A stretch of DNA of 64,000 nucleotides, taken from assembly GCA_903824185.1 (NCBI GenBank), contig CAIJVU010000051.1, positions 1-64,000 of the forward strand, given 5' to 3'. The translations under genes and the position numbers were made by a program. The notes under the pieces are model-generated. The model did not search any database. It was given only the letters and a program-made list of their open reading frames with translations, and was not told the origin of the DNA. This document shows positions 27,826 through 37,023 of the stretch, piece by piece; position 1 is the stretch's first letter, and each line of letters begins with the position of its first letter. The stretch is from an uncultured Hyphomicrobiales bacterium. GTDB taxonomy: Bacteria; Pseudomonadota; Alphaproteobacteria; Rhizobiales; Beijerinckiaceae.

Positions 27826-28686
27826 ATGGTGACAATCCTGTTTGATGGCATTGCTTATGGCATGTTGCTTTTTGTGCTCGCCTGCGGATTGACCGTCACG
27901 ATGGGGTTGATGAATTTCATCAATCTCTCGCATGGGGCCTTTGCTCTGGCGGGCGGCTATGTGACAGCAGCGCTCACGCAAAAAGCGGGTCTGCCTTTTT
28001 TACTCTGCTTGCCTCTGGCCTTTCTCTTTTCTGCCGTGTTGGGCATGTTGGCCGAAAAACTGCTTTATCGCAGGCTCTATCAGCGCAGCCATCTGGATCA
28101 GGTGCTGTTTACCATCGGCATTGTCTTTATGACCGTGGCAGCTGTTGATTATCTGATCGGCTCGCAACAGCAATCCATTCATCTGCCCGCGTGGCTGCGT
28201 GTCCGCCTTGATTTGCTGGGCGGCAGTATTGGTGTCTATCGCTTGTTCATTATTGTTCTATGCGGCATTTTGGCTTTGGCCATTCAATGGCTTTTGTCCC
28301 ATACCCGTTTTGGCAGCCAGTTGCGGGCCTCGGTCGATGATCCCCGTGTTGCCCGCGGGCTCGGCATTCCCGTCAATCAAGTTTTTGCCGTGACCTTTGC
28401 ATTGGGTTGTGGCCTTGCAGGACTTGGAGGCGCGCTTGGTGCGGACCTCTTGGGCATGGACCCGACATTTCCCATTAAATTCATGATCTATTTTCTGATT
28501 GTCGTCACAGTCGGCGGAACCAGCGGCATTATGGGCACTTTTTTTGCTGCATTGCTGTTGGGTATTGCAGATGTGGCGGGCAAATATTACGTGCCGCAAA
28601 TCGGCGCCTTTGTTATCTATGCTTTGATGGTGGCTGTGCTGATTTTGCGGCCCCAAGGCCTTTTCACACGCGGGGGAAGTCGATGA
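27826..28686 (+). CDS. livH: Liv-type ABC transporter permease, system 2
   Basis: This 286-residue permease has the family N-terminus GIAYGMLLFVLACGLTVTMGL followed by MNFINLSHGAF, and a C-terminus ending LRPQGLFTRGGSR. About eight membrane segments can be drawn. The ATG is preceded by TGGAAGG. Its stop overlaps the ATG of the next permease by four bases. Confidence 0.92.
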   Translation: MVTILFDGIAYGMLLFVLACGLTVTMGLMNFINLSHGAFALAGGYVTAALTQKAGLPFLLCLPLAFLFSAVLGMLAEKLLYRRLYQRSHLDQVLFTIGIVFMTVAAVDYLIGSQQQSIHLPAWLRVRLDLLGGSIGVYRLFIIVLCGILALAIQWLLSHTRFGSQLRASVDDPRVARGLGIPVNQVFAVTFALGCGLAGLGGALGADLLGMDPTFPIKFMIYFLIVVTVGGTSGIMGTFFAALLLGIADVAGKYYVPQIGAFVIYALMVAVLILRPQGLFTRGGSR

Positions 28687-29702
28687 CCCATTCTGTTGAA
28701 AATGCCATGGCCATGATGACCCGCACGACGCGCTGGTCTCATTGGGAGACGCTTTTCTGGCTGGCAAGCCTTGCTCTTCTACCGCTCTTCCCAAACAAAG
28801 CGCTGTTATTTTCACAAATTGCGATCATGGGACTTTTTGCACTCTCGCTTGATCTCATTCTGGGCTATGCCGGTATCGTCTCTCTCGGGCATGCCGCCTT
28901 TTTCGGTGTCGGTGCCTATGTCGCAGGCCTTATGGCCAAGCATGGATGGGGCGACCCCACTTTGGGACTTCTGGCCGCTGCATCGGGTGCGGCGTTGATT
29001 GGATTTGTAACCTCCTTTCTTCTGTTGCGCGGCAGTGATCTTACCCGCCTGATGGTGACCTTGGGCATTGCTTTGATGCTGTTTGAAGCAGCCAACCGCT
29101 TTGCCTCGATCACCGGTGGCGCCGATGGCCTGCAAGGCATGATGGTCAAACCCGTCTTGGGTCTGTTTTCCTTCGATCTCTTTGGGAAGACCGCCTACCT
29201 ATATAGCCTCACTATTTTGTTTTTGCTGTTGATCCTCGCCCGCCGGATTGTTTACTCCCCGTTCGGGCTCTCATTGCGCGCGGTCAAAGCCAATAGTTTG
29301 CGGGCGGGCGCTATCGGGATTTCGTCCGCCACACGCCTTGTGGCCATCTATACCATCTCTGCCGCTTATGCAGGCGTTGCAGGGGCACTCTCGGCCCAAA
29401 CCACGCAATTGGTTTCGCTTGACGTGCTTGATTTTCATCGCTCGGCGGATGTCATGCTGGTCTTGGTGATTGGCGGTGTGGGCTGGCTTTATGGCGGCAT
29501 CATCGGCGCTATTATTTTCAGTCTCATGCAAGACTGGCTGGCCGGTATTACACCGCAATATTGGGAATTCTGGATCGGGCTTGTGCTTGTTGTGCTTGTG
29601 CTGGTTGGGCACGGGCGCTTGCAATCTTATGCCCGCATGCTTATCCACGCCATCACGCATAAAGGACGCGTGGCCCATCCTGATCAAAGAGGCACATCAT
29701 GA
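28683..29702 (+). CDS. livM: Liv-type ABC transporter permease, system 2
   Basis: This 339-residue LivM-type permease, not fused to an ATPase, has the signature ALSLDLILGYAGIVSLGHAAFFGVGAYVAG near residues 55-85 and the later LSLRAVKANSLRAGAIGI coupling region for the ATPase. The ATG overlaps livH, and its stop overlaps the ATP-binding gene by four bases. Confidence 0.92.
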   Translation: MTHSVENAMAMMTRTTRWSHWETLFWLASLALLPLFPNKALLFSQIAIMGLFALSLDLILGYAGIVSLGHAAFFGVGAYVAGLMAKHGWGDPTLGLLAAASGAALIGFVTSFLLLRGSDLTRLMVTLGIALMLFEAANRFASITGGADGLQGMMVKPVLGLFSFDLFGKTAYLYSLTILFLLLILARRIVYSPFGLSLRAVKANSLRAGAIGISSATRLVAIYTISAAYAGVAGALSAQTTQLVSLDVLDFHRSADVMLVLVIGGVGWLYGGIIGAIIFSLMQDWLAGITPQYWEFWIGLVLVVLVLVGHGRLQSYARMLIHAITHKGRVAHPDQRGTS

Positions 29703-30451
29703 CGGCAGCTTTGACCACCCATGATCTTGTCAAAAACTTTGGCGGTCTTGTGGCAACCGACCATGTGTCCTTGAGCATTGCCAAAGGGGCGCGCCATGCC
29801 TTGATCGGCCCGAACGGCGCGGGAAAAACCACACTCATCAATTTACTGACCGGCGTCTTGCAGCCGACCTCGGGCCGCATCCAGTTGATGGGTGAAGATG
29901 TCACGGCCATTTCCCAACATAGCCGCGTCAAACGGGGCCTTGTCCGGACCTTTCAAATCAATCAAATCTTTGCCGATTTGACGCCCTTGCAATCGCTAGG
30001 CCTTGCCATTTCCGAACGGCATGGACATGGCAGTGACTGGTGGCGGGTGGCAGGCACCGATCAGGGCGTAGTGGCAGAGGCGGTTGAAACCCTCACGCAA
30101 TTTGGCTTGGGGGATGTCTTGCATATCCCGACCCATCATTTGCCCTATGGCAAGCAAAGACTTCTTGAAATCGCCCTTGCCTTTGCCTGCAAACCGCAGG
30201 TTTTGCTGTTGGACGAGCCGGCAGCCGGTGTCCCCGAAGAGGAGCGGCACGACATTATCCGGATCCTGAAATCTCTTCCGGCCGATGTGACCATTGTGTT
30301 AATCGAGCATGATATGGAATTGGTGTTCAGCTATGCGGACCGCATCACCGTGCTGGTCAATGGCGGCATCTTAACCGAAGGCAGCGTCGACGAGATTGCC
30401 AAAGACCAGCGCGTGCGTACGGTCTATCTGGGAGAAGACGCCCATGACTGA
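29699..30451 (+). CDS. livG: Liv-type ABC transporter ATP-binding protein, system 2
   Basis: This 250-residue LivG-type ATPase has Walker A GPNGAGKTT, Q-loop region RTFQINQIF, Walker B VLLLDEPAAGVPEEE and the EHDMELVF switch. In the signature position it reads LPYGKQRLLE, as is typical of LivG. Its last eight bases overlap the start of the next ATPase gene. Confidence 0.92.
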   Translation: MTAALTTHDLVKNFGGLVATDHVSLSIAKGARHALIGPNGAGKTTLINLLTGVLQPTSGRIQLMGEDVTAISQHSRVKRGLVRTFQINQIFADLTPLQSLGLAISERHGHGSDWWRVAGTDQGVVAEAVETLTQFGLGDVLHIPTHHLPYGKQRLLEIALAFACKPQVLLLDEPAAGVPEEERHDIIRILKSLPADVTIVLIEHDMELVFSYADRITVLVNGGILTEGSVDEIAKDQRVRTVYLGEDAHD

Positions 30452-31163
30452 ATTGCTAGAGCTTCATCAGTTGAGTGCAGGCTATGGCGAGGCCCGTGTG
30501 CTGTCAGGCGTATCTTTTACCCTGTCAGACGGACAATCGCTTGCTTTGCTCGGACGCAATGGCACCGGCAAAACGACATTGATCAATACATTGATCGGCC
30601 TCACAACCCATCAAGGCGGAACGATCCATTTAAACGGGCGCGACATCACACGCCTGCCCGCCGAACAACGCGCCCATTCCGGAATTGGTTGGGTGCCGCA
30701 AGAGCGCAATATCTTCCGCTCGCTGACGGTGGAAGAAAACATGACCGCCATCAGCCGTCCGGGGCCTTGGACGCTGGAACGCGTCTACAAACTTTTTCCA
30801 CGCCTTGAAGAAAGGCGCAGCAATCTCGGCAATCAGCTGTCTGGCGGCGAACAGCAAATGCTGGCGATCGGGCGGGCCTTGGTGCTCAATCCACGCTTGG
30901 TTTTACTGGACGAGCCGACAGAGGGATTAGCCCCCATCATTGTTGATGAAGTCTTGCGGGCATTGCGTAGCATCGCCCGCGAGGAAGGGCTTTCGATGAT
31001 TATTGTCGAACAAAAGGCCCAGAAAATCCTGTCTTTTACCGATCACGCCATCATTCTTGATCGTGGCCAGATCGTCCATCAATCAGACAGCGTAAGTTTA
31101 CGCAAAGATACGCACAGTCTCGATCTGCACCTGGGTGCAGTAGGTAAAAATCCAGCATCCTAA
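30444..31163 (+). CDS. livF: Liv-type ABC transporter ATP-binding protein, system 2
   Basis: This 239-residue LivF-type ATPase has Walker A GRNGTGKTT, the LSGGEQQML signature and Walker B LVLLDEPTEGLAP. It starts at ATG 30444 inside the end of livG. It is the last transporter gene, with the methyltransferase following 28 bases later. Confidence 0.92.
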   Translation: MTELLELHQLSAGYGEARVLSGVSFTLSDGQSLALLGRNGTGKTTLINTLIGLTTHQGGTIHLNGRDITRLPAEQRAHSGIGWVPQERNIFRSLTVEENMTAISRPGPWTLERVYKLFPRLEERRSNLGNQLSGGEQQMLAIGRALVLNPRLVLLDEPTEGLAPIIVDEVLRALRSIAREEGLSMIIVEQKAQKILSFTDHAIILDRGQIVHQSDSVSLRKDTHSLDLHLGAVGKNPAS

Positions 31164-31191
31164 ATCACCGTCATTCAAGGAGACATCATCC

Positions 31192-32292
31192 ATGCAACGC
31201 AAAAAGGCGCCCTTTCGGGCTGACCATGTCGGCAGCTTGCTGCGCAGCGAAACCTTAAAGCAGGCCCGCGCGGATCGCAGCGCTGGCAAAATGGATCAGG
31301 GGGCTCTGGCCCAAATCGAAGATCAAGAGATCAAGGCACTTGTTGCCAAACAAGAATCCATTGGCTTGCAGTCCATCACCGATGGTGAGTTTCGGCGCGC
31401 CTTCTGGCATTTTGACTTTTTGGGCGGATTGGGTGGCGTTGAATTGTTTGAATCGGATTCCGGTATCCAGTTCAAAGGCGTTCAAACCAAGGCAACCGGT
31501 GTCCGCGTCATCGACAAGCTACATTACAAACCCCATGTGATGGTGGACCATTTCCGCTATTTAAAAAGCATCACCCATCAAACACCCAAAATGACCATTC
31601 CCTCCCCGTCCATGCTGCATTACCGCGGCGGCCGGAAAATGATCAATATGGGCGTCTATCCCGCTATGGAAGATTTCTACCAGGATCTGGGTGAAACCTA
31701 TCATGGCGCTGTGCAAGATTTTGCCAATGCGGGTTGCCGCTATCTGCAACTTGATGATGTCAGCTTCGCCTATCTGTGCGATCCAGAACAACGCAAGATG
31801 CTGAGCGAGCGCGGCGATGACCCCGAGAAACAGCCCCATATCTATGCAGGCATGATCAATCACGCGATCAAGAACCGCCCCGACGATATGGTGATTTCCA
31901 TGCATTTGTGCCGTGGCAATTTCCGCTCCACCTTTATTGCATCGGGTGGCTATGAGCCTATTGCCGACTTGTTGTTCAACGAGGTCAATGTGGATGCCTA
32001 TTTCATGGAGTGGGATAGCGATCGGGCCGGCGGCTTCGAACCCTTGCGCTTCCTGCCCAAAGGCAAAAGCGTTGTGCTGGGTCTTGTGACCTCCAAAACA
32101 GGCGTCTTGGAAACGCGCGATGATTTGTTGCGTCGTATCGAAGAAGCGGCCAAACATGCGCCCCTTGACCAGCTATGCCTGTCGCCGCAATGCGGCTTTG
32201 CCTCAACCGAAGAAGGCAATGTCTTGGCGCTTGACGAGCAATGGGCCAAGCTGGAAATGATCGTCTCTGTTGCCAAGGAAGTCTGGGGCTGA
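31192..32292 (+). CDS. Cobalamin-independent methionine synthase-like methyltransferase
   Basis: This 366-residue protein corresponds to the C-terminal catalytic barrel of MetE (YxjG/YxjH-like). Probable zinc ligands are H238 and C240 (SMHLCRGN), an acidic residue about 25 positions later, and C334 (SPQCGF). The N-terminus RADHVGSLLR is typical of the stand-alone form. Such proteins transfer a methyl group to a thiol; the donor is uncertain because the folate-binding N-terminal half is missing. An AAGGAG ribosome site precedes the ATG. Being last in the Liv system 2 operon, it may act on the imported compound. Confidence 0.87.
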   Translation: MQRKKAPFRADHVGSLLRSETLKQARADRSAGKMDQGALAQIEDQEIKALVAKQESIGLQSITDGEFRRAFWHFDFLGGLGGVELFESDSGIQFKGVQTKATGVRVIDKLHYKPHVMVDHFRYLKSITHQTPKMTIPSPSMLHYRGGRKMINMGVYPAMEDFYQDLGETYHGAVQDFANAGCRYLQLDDVSFAYLCDPEQRKMLSERGDDPEKQPHIYAGMINHAIKNRPDDMVISMHLCRGNFRSTFIASGGYEPIADLLFNEVNVDAYFMEWDSDRAGGFEPLRFLPKGKSVVLGLVTSKTGVLETRDDLLRRIEEAAKHAPLDQLCLSPQCGFASTEEGNVLALDEQWAKLEMIVSVAKEVWG

Positions 32293-32322
32293 GTTCAGCA
32301 CGCAAGCCTTAACCGCGCAATC

Positions 32323-32358
32323 AAATGGCTTCCATGAACAATGGAAGCCATTTTTGTT
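32323..32358 (+). terminator. Intrinsic terminator between converging operons
   Basis: The 12-bp stem AAATGGCTTCCA / TGGAAGCCATTT has a 7-base loop and is followed by TTGTTT on the plus strand. It ends the Liv system 2 operon and may also work weakly for the converging ligase operon. Confidence 0.85.
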
Positions 32359-33590
32359 TAGCCCACCGGTCTCTCATCCACGATGACTTTGCCATCATTG
32401 GGGAGGCTGTGGGGCGCTTTGAAAACAATCTGAGCGGAGAGCTGCGTCACCATTTTCACGCTGTGTTTGAGCGCATCCGCTAGCGCATCGCCGTAATGAT
32501 GCGCTTCCGCTTCCACTGTTAAAGTGTCTTGCTCGTTTTCACGACCGATTACCAAGCGCGTGCGTAAAATCTCCGGATGGCGTGCAGCGATGGAAGCGAC
32601 TTGCTCAGGTCTGACAAACAGCCCCCGTATTTTCGCTGTTTGATCGGCCCGCCCCATCCAGCCACGGATACGTCCATTGGTGCGCCCACAGGGCGACGGC
32701 GTGTCCATATAGGCGCTCAAATCACCCAGTGCCAGACGAAGGATCGGATGATGCGCATTGGGCACGGTGACAACGATTTCACCCACCTCACCCATCGCCA
32801 CAGGAATGCCGGTCCCCGGGCGTACAATTTCCACAATCACATCTTCGTTGATCACCAAGCCGTCACGGGCTTTTGTTTCATAGGCAATCACACCGATATC
32901 AGCCGTTGCAAAGGCCTGAAAGGCATTGACGCCGCGCGCCTGCAAATAGTCCCGCAAGGTCGCCGGAAAGGCTGCACCTGACACCAGCGCTTTTTTGATG
33001 CTGAGGGCATTGCGTCCAAGCTCATGCGCTTTATCGATTAAAATTTTGATGAAATCAGGCGTGCCGGCATAGGCCACCGGCTTGAAGTGATCGATCATCT
33101 CCAATTGCTGATCCGTTTGTCCCGGACCAGCGGGGATCACTTTACAACCCAAGGCACGCGCACCGGAATCCATAATAAAACCGCCGGGCACCATGTGATA
33201 GCTAAAGGTATTCAATACAATATCACCTGAGCGAAATCCGGCGGCAAACATCGCGCGCGCCGCCAGCCACACATCGTGACCATGCGCCTCAGGCTCAAAA
33301 ATAGGGCCGGGCGAGGTGAACAACCGATCAAACCCACGCAAAGACGGATCGATCAATCCTGCAAAAGGCGGCGATGCTTTTTGCAAGGCGGGCAAATCGC
33401 TTTTGCGCAAAACCGGCAACTGCGCCAAAGCCTCCATGGTGTTGATTTGCGAAGGGTCGATCGCGCCCAGATGCTGGCGCCATCCGTTTTGTTTCAAGGC
33501 AGAGGCAACCGCTTGCGGCAAAGCAAGCATCAAAGCCTGATTGCGCTCATCCGGTGAGCGTGTTTCCAATTTATCGAAAAATTCAACCAT
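32358..33590 (-). CDS. Phenylacetate-CoA ligase-like adenylate-forming enzyme
   Basis: This 410-residue protein of the PaaK group would activate an aromatic acid to its CoA thioester with ATP. The fold is recognisable from SGAAFPATLRDYLQARGVNAF, followed by the Y-x-T-like region and the GEIVVTVPNAHHPILRLALGDLS hinge segment. It is a little shorter than classical PaaK (about 430-440 residues), and the N-terminal phosphate-loop region is weak. It is the last gene of the minus-strand operon with Liv system 3 and the acyl-CoA synthetase, supporting a role in aryl-acid catabolism. Confidence 0.82.
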   Translation of the reverse strand: MVEFFDKLETRSPDERNQALMLALPQAVASALKQNGWRQHLGAIDPSQINTMEALAQLPVLRKSDLPALQKASPPFAGLIDPSLRGFDRLFTSPGPIFEPEAHGHDVWLAARAMFAAGFRSGDIVLNTFSYHMVPGGFIMDSGARALGCKVIPAGPGQTDQQLEMIDHFKPVAYAGTPDFIKILIDKAHELGRNALSIKKALVSGAAFPATLRDYLQARGVNAFQAFATADIGVIAYETKARDGLVINEDVIVEIVRPGTGIPVAMGEVGEIVVTVPNAHHPILRLALGDLSAYMDTPSPCGRTNGRIRGWMGRADQTAKIRGLFVRPEQVASIAARHPEILRTRLVIGRENEQDTLTVEAEAHHYGDALADALKHSVKMVTQLSAQIVFKAPHSLPNDGKVIVDERPVG

Positions 33591-33620
33591 GACTTCAACC
33601 TTGCGGACATGCGCTCTTTT

Positions 33621-34460
33621 TTAAGAAAGCCAGCGTTTGCGGCGCTTGTAACTTTTGACATCTTTAAAACTTTTACGATCGGCCCCGCTGACGCCCAGAT
33701 AAAATTCTTTGACATCTTCATTTTCGCGCAAGGACTTCGCTTCGCCATCCATCACAACACGGCCCGTTTCAAGAATATAACCGTAGGTGGCATATTTCAG
33801 CGCGATATTGGTGTTTTGCTCGGCCAGCAAAAACGAAACCCCTTCTTTGTGATTCAGATCCCGCACGATATCGAAAATCTCTTCCGTGACTTGCGGCGCC
33901 AAACCCATGGAGGGCTCATCCAGTAAAATCATGCGCGGGCGCGACATCATGGCGCGACCGATGGCACACATCTGCTGTTCACCGCCCGATGTATACCCCG
34001 CCATGGAATTTTTACGCTGTCTGAGACGCGGGAAATAATTGTAAATCATCTCCATGTCCTGCTTGATCGCAGCATGGCCATCTTTGCGTGTAAAGGCACC
34101 GGTGAGCAGGTTTTCCTCAATACTCAAATGCCCGAAACAATGGCGGCCTTCCATGACCTGAATACAGCCACGCGTCACCAATTCTGCCGGTGAAAGACGA
34201 TCAACACGCTCGCCCGCAAAATGAATAGAGCCTTTGGTGACCTCGCCCCGCTCGGCATGCAATAAATTGGAGATGGCTTTCAAAGTGGTTGTTTTGCCTG
34301 CTCCATTGGCACCCAGCAAAGCCACAACGCCCCCTTTGGGCACGGTCAATGACACGCCCTTCAACACCAAGACAACATGGTCATAAATGACCTCGATATT
34401 ATTCACCGACAAGATGGTGTCAGGCTGCGCTAAGGGAGCCGTTTCCGCCGTGGCAAGCAT
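33621..34460 (-). CDS. livF: Liv-type ABC transporter ATP-binding protein, system 3
   Basis: This 279-residue LivF-type ATPase has Walker A GANGAGKTT, TSGGEQQMC in place of the usual LSGGEQQ, and Walker B MILLDEPSMGLAP. It carries about 20 extra N-terminal and 25 extra basic C-terminal residues (DRKSFKDVKSYKRRKRWLS). It lies 75 bases after the binding-protein gene, behind a terminator-like hairpin. Confidence 0.9.
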   Translation of the reverse strand: MLATAETAPLAQPDTILSVNNIEVIYDHVVLVLKGVSLTVPKGGVVALLGANGAGKTTTLKAISNLLHAERGEVTKGSIHFAGERVDRLSPAELVTRGCIQVMEGRHCFGHLSIEENLLTGAFTRKDGHAAIKQDMEMIYNYFPRLRQRKNSMAGYTSGGEQQMCAIGRAMMSRPRMILLDEPSMGLAPQVTEEIFDIVRDLNHKEGVSFLLAEQNTNIALKYATYGYILETGRVVMDGEAKSLRENEDVKEFYLGVSGADRKSFKDVKSYKRRKRWLS

Positions 34461-34493
34461 AAGCCAAGCCCTTCATTAATTGGTCACGCCTTG

Positions 34494-34530
34494 AAAAATG
34501 AGGGGGCCATCCCCGCAAGGACGGCCCCCT
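34494..34530 (-). terminator. Terminator-like hairpin between binding protein and livF, system 3
   Basis: The stem AGGGGGCC / GGCCCCCT has an inner TCC/GGA pair set. On the minus strand it is followed by CATTTTTC. It sits inside the operon just after the binding-protein stop and probably limits read-through. Confidence 0.65.
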
Positions 34531-34535
34531 TATGA

Positions 34536-35864
34536 TCAGGATGGCTTGTCGCACGCTTCTGTGCGCTTGGGCCAACCAGCATTTTTTTCCGCATAATCTT
34601 GTGCTGCGGCATCCAGTGCTGGCTTCACTTTATCGGGCATGGGTTCGATCAAATCGGAAATCTTAACCCATTTAGCGCCGTCCCATTGCTGCACGAAGGA
34701 AGGACGGTGGCCGTTATGATTGTTGCACGTCAATTGCAGCGTACCGGTGAAACCAGCAAGGCCAATGGCCTTCAAGCGGGCCTCGTCAATGTTGAGGCTT
34801 TCGAGACCCCGACGCACATCCGCGCCATCAACCACTTTCTTGCCCGTCAGCTTTTGGGCCGTGGCAATGCCTTCGGCAATCAAGAGTGAATTATAGACAC
34901 CGCGATTGTAAAGCAATTCACCCACTTTATCCTTGGGTGCCTTGCTCAATCCTTTATCAACCACGAATTTTTGAATGTCTTTCAAAGCCTGATAGTCCGT
35001 GCCGATGCCGTGCCAGTTCAGCGTTTTAAAGCCTTTGGCCCCTTCGGTTCCGCGCACATCGTCTTCACCCGGCCACCAGATGGAAATAAATTTATCCATC
35101 GGATAAGACACCTTGGCAGCTTCTTTGACAGCCGTTGTGTTCATCGCACCCCAGCCATACATGACCATGTAATCAGGGCGATCGCGCCGCACAGCCAGCC
35201 ATTGCGAGGACTGGTTTTGCATTTCACCCGGAGGCACAGGATAAAGCTTCAGCTCAAAGCCAAAATCCTTGGCCAATTGTTCAAACAACGGAATAGGCTC
35301 TTTGCCAAAACCGCCATCGAAATAAATATAGCCGATCTTTTTACCCTTGATCTTTTCAAGGCCGCCTTCTTGCGAACCGATATAACGCAAGATCATGCCC
35401 AAGCCATCCCAATAAGTATCGGGCGGATTGAAAACCCATGGGAAAATATCACCGCGTGCCGAGGCGGACAGACCATAGGCCATCGACAAAACAGGGATTT
35501 TATCCACCGAGGCTTTCGGGATCAGCGGTAATGTAATGCCGGTTGACCAGGGATTGATGATGACAGGGTTTTTAGGTTTCACCGCGTCATAACATTCAAG
35601 ACCTTTTTTGGTATCATAGCCGGTCTCGCATTCATCAATGGCGATTTTCACACCGCCAATGCCGCCATCCCGCTCATTCAACATGGTGAGATAGTCATGC
35701 ATCCCGTCCGCAATGGGAATGCCAGATCCGGCAAACGGTCCGGTCCGATAGGTAAACAACGGAACAAAAATTGAATCATCCGCCTTTGCGGTCTCGACCC
35801 CCATCATCAGCGTTCCTGCTATGACAGCGGTTGCAAGACCTAGCGTCGTTTTACGCATTTTCAT
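34536..35864 (-). CDS. Periplasmic substrate-binding protein, Liv system 3
   Basis: This 442-residue Peripla_BP_6 protein has a signal peptide of about 28 residues (LATAVIAGTLMMGVETAKA). It belongs to the longer subgroup often found beside acyl-CoA ligases. The mature part has Cys at CETGYDTKKGLEC and near the C-terminus (LTCNN, EACDKPS). The genes around it for aryl-CoA ligases suggest an aromatic acid such as phenylacetate as ligand (inference only). Confidence 0.9.
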   Translation of the reverse strand: MKMRKTTLGLATAVIAGTLMMGVETAKADDSIFVPLFTYRTGPFAGSGIPIADGMHDYLTMLNERDGGIGGVKIAIDECETGYDTKKGLECYDAVKPKNPVIINPWSTGITLPLIPKASVDKIPVLSMAYGLSASARGDIFPWVFNPPDTYWDGLGMILRYIGSQEGGLEKIKGKKIGYIYFDGGFGKEPIPLFEQLAKDFGFELKLYPVPPGEMQNQSSQWLAVRRDRPDYMVMYGWGAMNTTAVKEAAKVSYPMDKFISIWWPGEDDVRGTEGAKGFKTLNWHGIGTDYQALKDIQKFVVDKGLSKAPKDKVGELLYNRGVYNSLLIAEGIATAQKLTGKKVVDGADVRRGLESLNIDEARLKAIGLAGFTGTLQLTCNNHNGHRPSFVQQWDGAKWVKISDLIEPMPDKVKPALDAAAQDYAEKNAGWPKRTEACDKPS

Positions 35865-35928
35865 TTCAACCTCCCTGATAGTGCCCTCAAAAGACTGTTT
35901 AAAGACCTTTGCTTTTCTGACCTCTACC

Positions 35929-37008
35929 TCAATAAGGAAAAGGCCACATTCTTAATTTTTGTTTGCCGATTTGCCACAAGCGTGCGAGGCCGTGCGGTTC
36001 AACAATCAAAAAGAACAGGATCAACCCGCCCACCAGAATATAGGTCAGGTGTTCAGCCGTCGCGCCCGCCAAAGGAATACCAATGGCTGGCAATCCGAAT
36101 TTCAAAATCGTCGGCAAAGACGAAATAAAAGCGGCGCCCAAAAAGGCTCCCAGCAAACTGCCCAAGCCGCCGATAATCACCATGAACAAGATGAGAAAGC
36201 TTTGATTGATATTGAAGGAGTCATTCGCCTCCCCGCCGCCGACCCAAATAAACATCATGGCTGCGCCCGCAACGCCCGCATAAAAAGAGGAGAAGGCAAA
36301 AGCCAACAACTTTGTTTTGAGCAAATCAATGCCCATCAATTCGGCGGCAATGTCCATATCGCGCACAGCCATAAATGCACGGCCGATCCGTCCGCTCAGC
36401 ACATTGGCCGCAACCCATGTCATCAGCGTCACCAGAACCAGCATGACGATATAACGACTTTCAGGCGTGGCTTTCGCACCCGTGACAATCACGCCAAAAA
36501 TACTGCGTTGGGAAACCTCAATCGCCCCTGACACATTGTAATTATAAAGCCAGGGAATACGGACAAAGCACCATTGCAAAAAGAATTGAGCGGCCAATGT
36601 GGCCACGGCCAGATAAAAGCCTTTGATGCGCAAGCTAGGCAATCCAAACAGCACGCCGACCAAGGCCGAGAATACGCCCGAAAAGACAATGCAGAATAAA
36701 ATGTTCAAATCTGGAAAGGTGCTCGACACTTTATAACAGGCATAGGCACCTACCCCCATAAAGGCTCCGGTGCCCAATGAAATCAGTCCTGTAAACCCTG
36801 TGAGGATATTCAGACCAATAGCGGCAAGCGAAAAGACAAGAAACGGAATCATCACGGTGGACAGTAAAAAATCATTGCCAAAAAAAGGAATGATCACATA
36901 AGCAACAAACAAAATGATCCCAAGGCCGATGCGATCCTGCAAAATCGGCAATAAAGCCATGTCATCCGCGTAATTGGTTTTGAACTGACCGGTCTCACGA
37001 TAAAACAT
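35929..37008 (-). CDS. livM: Liv-type ABC transporter permease, system 3
   Basis: This 359-residue LivM-type permease has the hallmark LNILTGFTGLISLGTGAFMGVGAYA near residue 70 and the EAA-like coupling loop GRAFMAVRDMDIAAELMGI. About ten membrane segments are visible. It follows livH by 15 bases and precedes the binding protein by 64. Confidence 0.92.
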   Translation of the reverse strand: MFYRETGQFKTNYADDMALLPILQDRIGLGIILFVAYVIIPFFGNDFLLSTVMIPFLVFSLAAIGLNILTGFTGLISLGTGAFMGVGAYACYKVSSTFPDLNILFCIVFSGVFSALVGVLFGLPSLRIKGFYLAVATLAAQFFLQWCFVRIPWLYNYNVSGAIEVSQRSIFGVIVTGAKATPESRYIVMLVLVTLMTWVAANVLSGRIGRAFMAVRDMDIAAELMGIDLLKTKLLAFAFSSFYAGVAGAAMMFIWVGGGEANDSFNINQSFLILFMVIIGGLGSLLGAFLGAAFISSLPTILKFGLPAIGIPLAGATAEHLTYILVGGLILFFLIVEPHGLARLWQIGKQKLRMWPFPY

Positions 37009-37023
37009 TAGATATCCCCGATC

